A stretch of 64,000 nt of DNA from Saprospiraceae bacterium (GTDB lineage Bacteria > Bacteroidota > Bacteroidia > Chitinophagales > Saprospiraceae). The first letter of the stretch is position 1; each line of letters begins with the position of its first letter. The notes under the pieces were generated by a model that saw nothing but the letters and a program-made list of their open reading frames with translations, did no database searches and was not told where the DNA came from. This document shows positions 63,161 to 64,000 of this stretch, piece after piece. The DNA is taken from NCBI GenBank assembly GCA_016714785.1, contig JADKCC010000002.1, forward strand, positions 558,001 to 622,000. The letters run 5' to 3'. A program made the translations under genes and the position numbers.

Positions 63161-64000
63161 ATGAAAATCAAGTTTTGTGGAGCAGCACAGTTTGTGACAG
63201 GTAGTTCACATCTTATAGAGTTGGAAGATGGATTCAAAATCCTTCTAGATTGTGGTTTGTTTCAAGGTAGAGGTGCCCATATTTGGGATTGGAATAACCA
63301 ATGGTATTTTAAGCCAGCAGAGATAGATTGTTTGGTATTATCCCACGCACATATTGACCACTGTGGGCGCATACCTAAGCTTGTCAAGGATGGGTACAAT
63401 GGTCCGATTCACGCTACTCATGCCACACGAAGCCTTTGTGCAGTTATGCTCTTAGATAGTGCCAAAATACAAGAAATGGATGTAATATGGCACAATGAAA
63501 AGATTTTAAAAAAACGTAAAAAGGATAAAAATAAACTGCGCGAACCACTATATATCAGTGATGATGTTGCACCTGCAATGATAAAATTTGAAGGCCATCC
63601 TTATGATGTTTGGGAACAGATACATCCAAATGTTCAGGTGTTATACAGGGACGCAGGACATATATTAGGTAGTGCATCGGTCACTCTCAAGATTAATGAT
63701 AACGGTAAAGAAACCATCCTTGGGTTTACGGGAGATATAGGAAGACCAGACAGGCCTATACTTCGTGATCCACAACCAATGCCAGAAGTGGATTATTTGA
63801 TTTGTGAGTCCACTTATGGTGATCGTGTTCATGAGTCTGGCCCAGAGCAGTCTGAGCAGTTTTTGGAAGTAATAAAGCATGCATGTGTTGTAAAAAAAGG
63901 CAAACTTATCATTCCAGCATTTAGTCTGGGCCGTACTCAAGAGATCGTCTATATGCTAGATAAAATGGAGACGGCTGGACTGCTCCCTCACATAAAAGTG
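63161..64000 (+). CDS. Metallo-beta-lactamase-fold (beta-CASP) RNase-like protein, 3' end cut
   Basis: Open from the ATG at 63161 to the window edge (280 codons); the full family is about 450-470 residues. Motifs: MKIKFCGAAQFVTGSSHLIE at the start, LLDCGLFQGRGA, the metal-binding VLSHAHIDHCGRIPKL (HxHxDH) near residue 65, RDAGHILGSASVTL with the next histidine near 165, GFTGDIGRPDRPIL with the aspartate near 190, and the beta-CASP entry YLICESTYGDRVHE near 215 with IIPAFSLGRTQEIVYML. These make it a member of the YsgA/KH-less CPSF-type exonuclease group that processes RNA. Confidence 0.93.
   Translation, partial: MKIKFCGAAQFVTGSSHLIELEDGFKILLDCGLFQGRGAHIWDWNNQWYFKPAEIDCLVLSHAHIDHCGRIPKLVKDGYNGPIHATHATRSLCAVMLLDSAKIQEMDVIWHNEKILKKRKKDKNKLREPLYISDDVAPAMIKFEGHPYDVWEQIHPNVQVLYRDAGHILGSASVTLKINDNGKETILGFTGDIGRPDRPILRDPQPMPEVDYLICESTYGDRVHESGPEQSEQFLEVIKHACVVKKGKLIIPAFSLGRTQEIVYMLDKMETAGLLPHIKV

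Overview
The window is a stretch of AT-rich chromosome from a member of the Bacteroidota, most likely of the Saprospiria type. Evidence: several cargo proteins with type IX secretion (T9SS) sorting domains of both the short 'PNPA' type and the gliding-motility C-terminal type, a PorP/SprF protein, BatD, Bacteroidota-style -7 promoter elements (TAnnTTTG, often with TTG/TTTG about 19 bp upstream), and few recognisable Shine-Dalgarno sites. The order-level placement is an inference. Many genes that should be intact carry single-base frameshifts, mostly in homopolymer runs. These look like uncorrected long-read errors, so frameshifted genes are annotated as single genes and are not assumed to be dead.

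Layout. 0-27.9 kb is ordinary chromosome: a partial acyl-CoA dehydrogenase, a CotH-like secreted protein, a dicarboxylate-type transporter, a di-haem cytochrome c peroxidase, several unknown lipoproteins, triosephosphate isomerase, DnaK, YidD, a thioredoxin-fold protein, a T9SS-B surface protein, methylmalonyl-CoA epimerase, a TauE/SafE permease, a class A beta-lactamase-fold serine hydrolase, two BatD-type proteins, dihydrolipoyl dehydrogenase and RicT.

28-40 kb is an accessory, repeat-rich region. At 30.1-33.0 kb lie two tandem modules of [orphan Rhs-type C-terminal tip] - [immunity-like lipoprotein] - [small secreted protein with one YD repeat and a T9SS tail]. Seven copies of a MITE-like element (about 390 bp, terminal inverted repeats CTAAAGTTTCGG/CCGAAACTTCAG, flanking direct repeats) follow. 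Six are in two triple arrays, joined by a 51-bp minisatellite whose hairpin shows compensated base changes. The arrays sit directly at the 3' ends of dprA and an hsp20 gene.

40-53.7 kb returns to core functions: two small heat-shock proteins, gcvT, tRNA-Val, thrB and a thrC that lacks about 50-60 codons, a membrane-linked phosphoesterase, a class II Fic protein with operator-like repeats, a small thiol operon (rhodanese/OsmC), and a large cohesin-like/SprB-repeat T9SS protein next to its PorP/SprF partner.

53.9-61.4 kb is the most interesting region: an NAD+ salvage and ADP-ribose locus. It holds the regulator NrtR, three NrtR-type operators, a Prs-like pyrophosphokinase, a NADAR/YbiA-family protein, a TIGR02452-type (microbial PARG-like) protein, a DUF4291 protein inside a direct duplication, two small exported proteins, a phosphoesterase, and a NadV-type nicotinamide phosphoribosyltransferase. 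Together the genes suggest that ADP-ribose is released and fed back into NAD+. The window closes with a flavin reductase-like protein, an outer-membrane-type protein and the start of a metallo-beta-lactamase-fold RNase-type gene.
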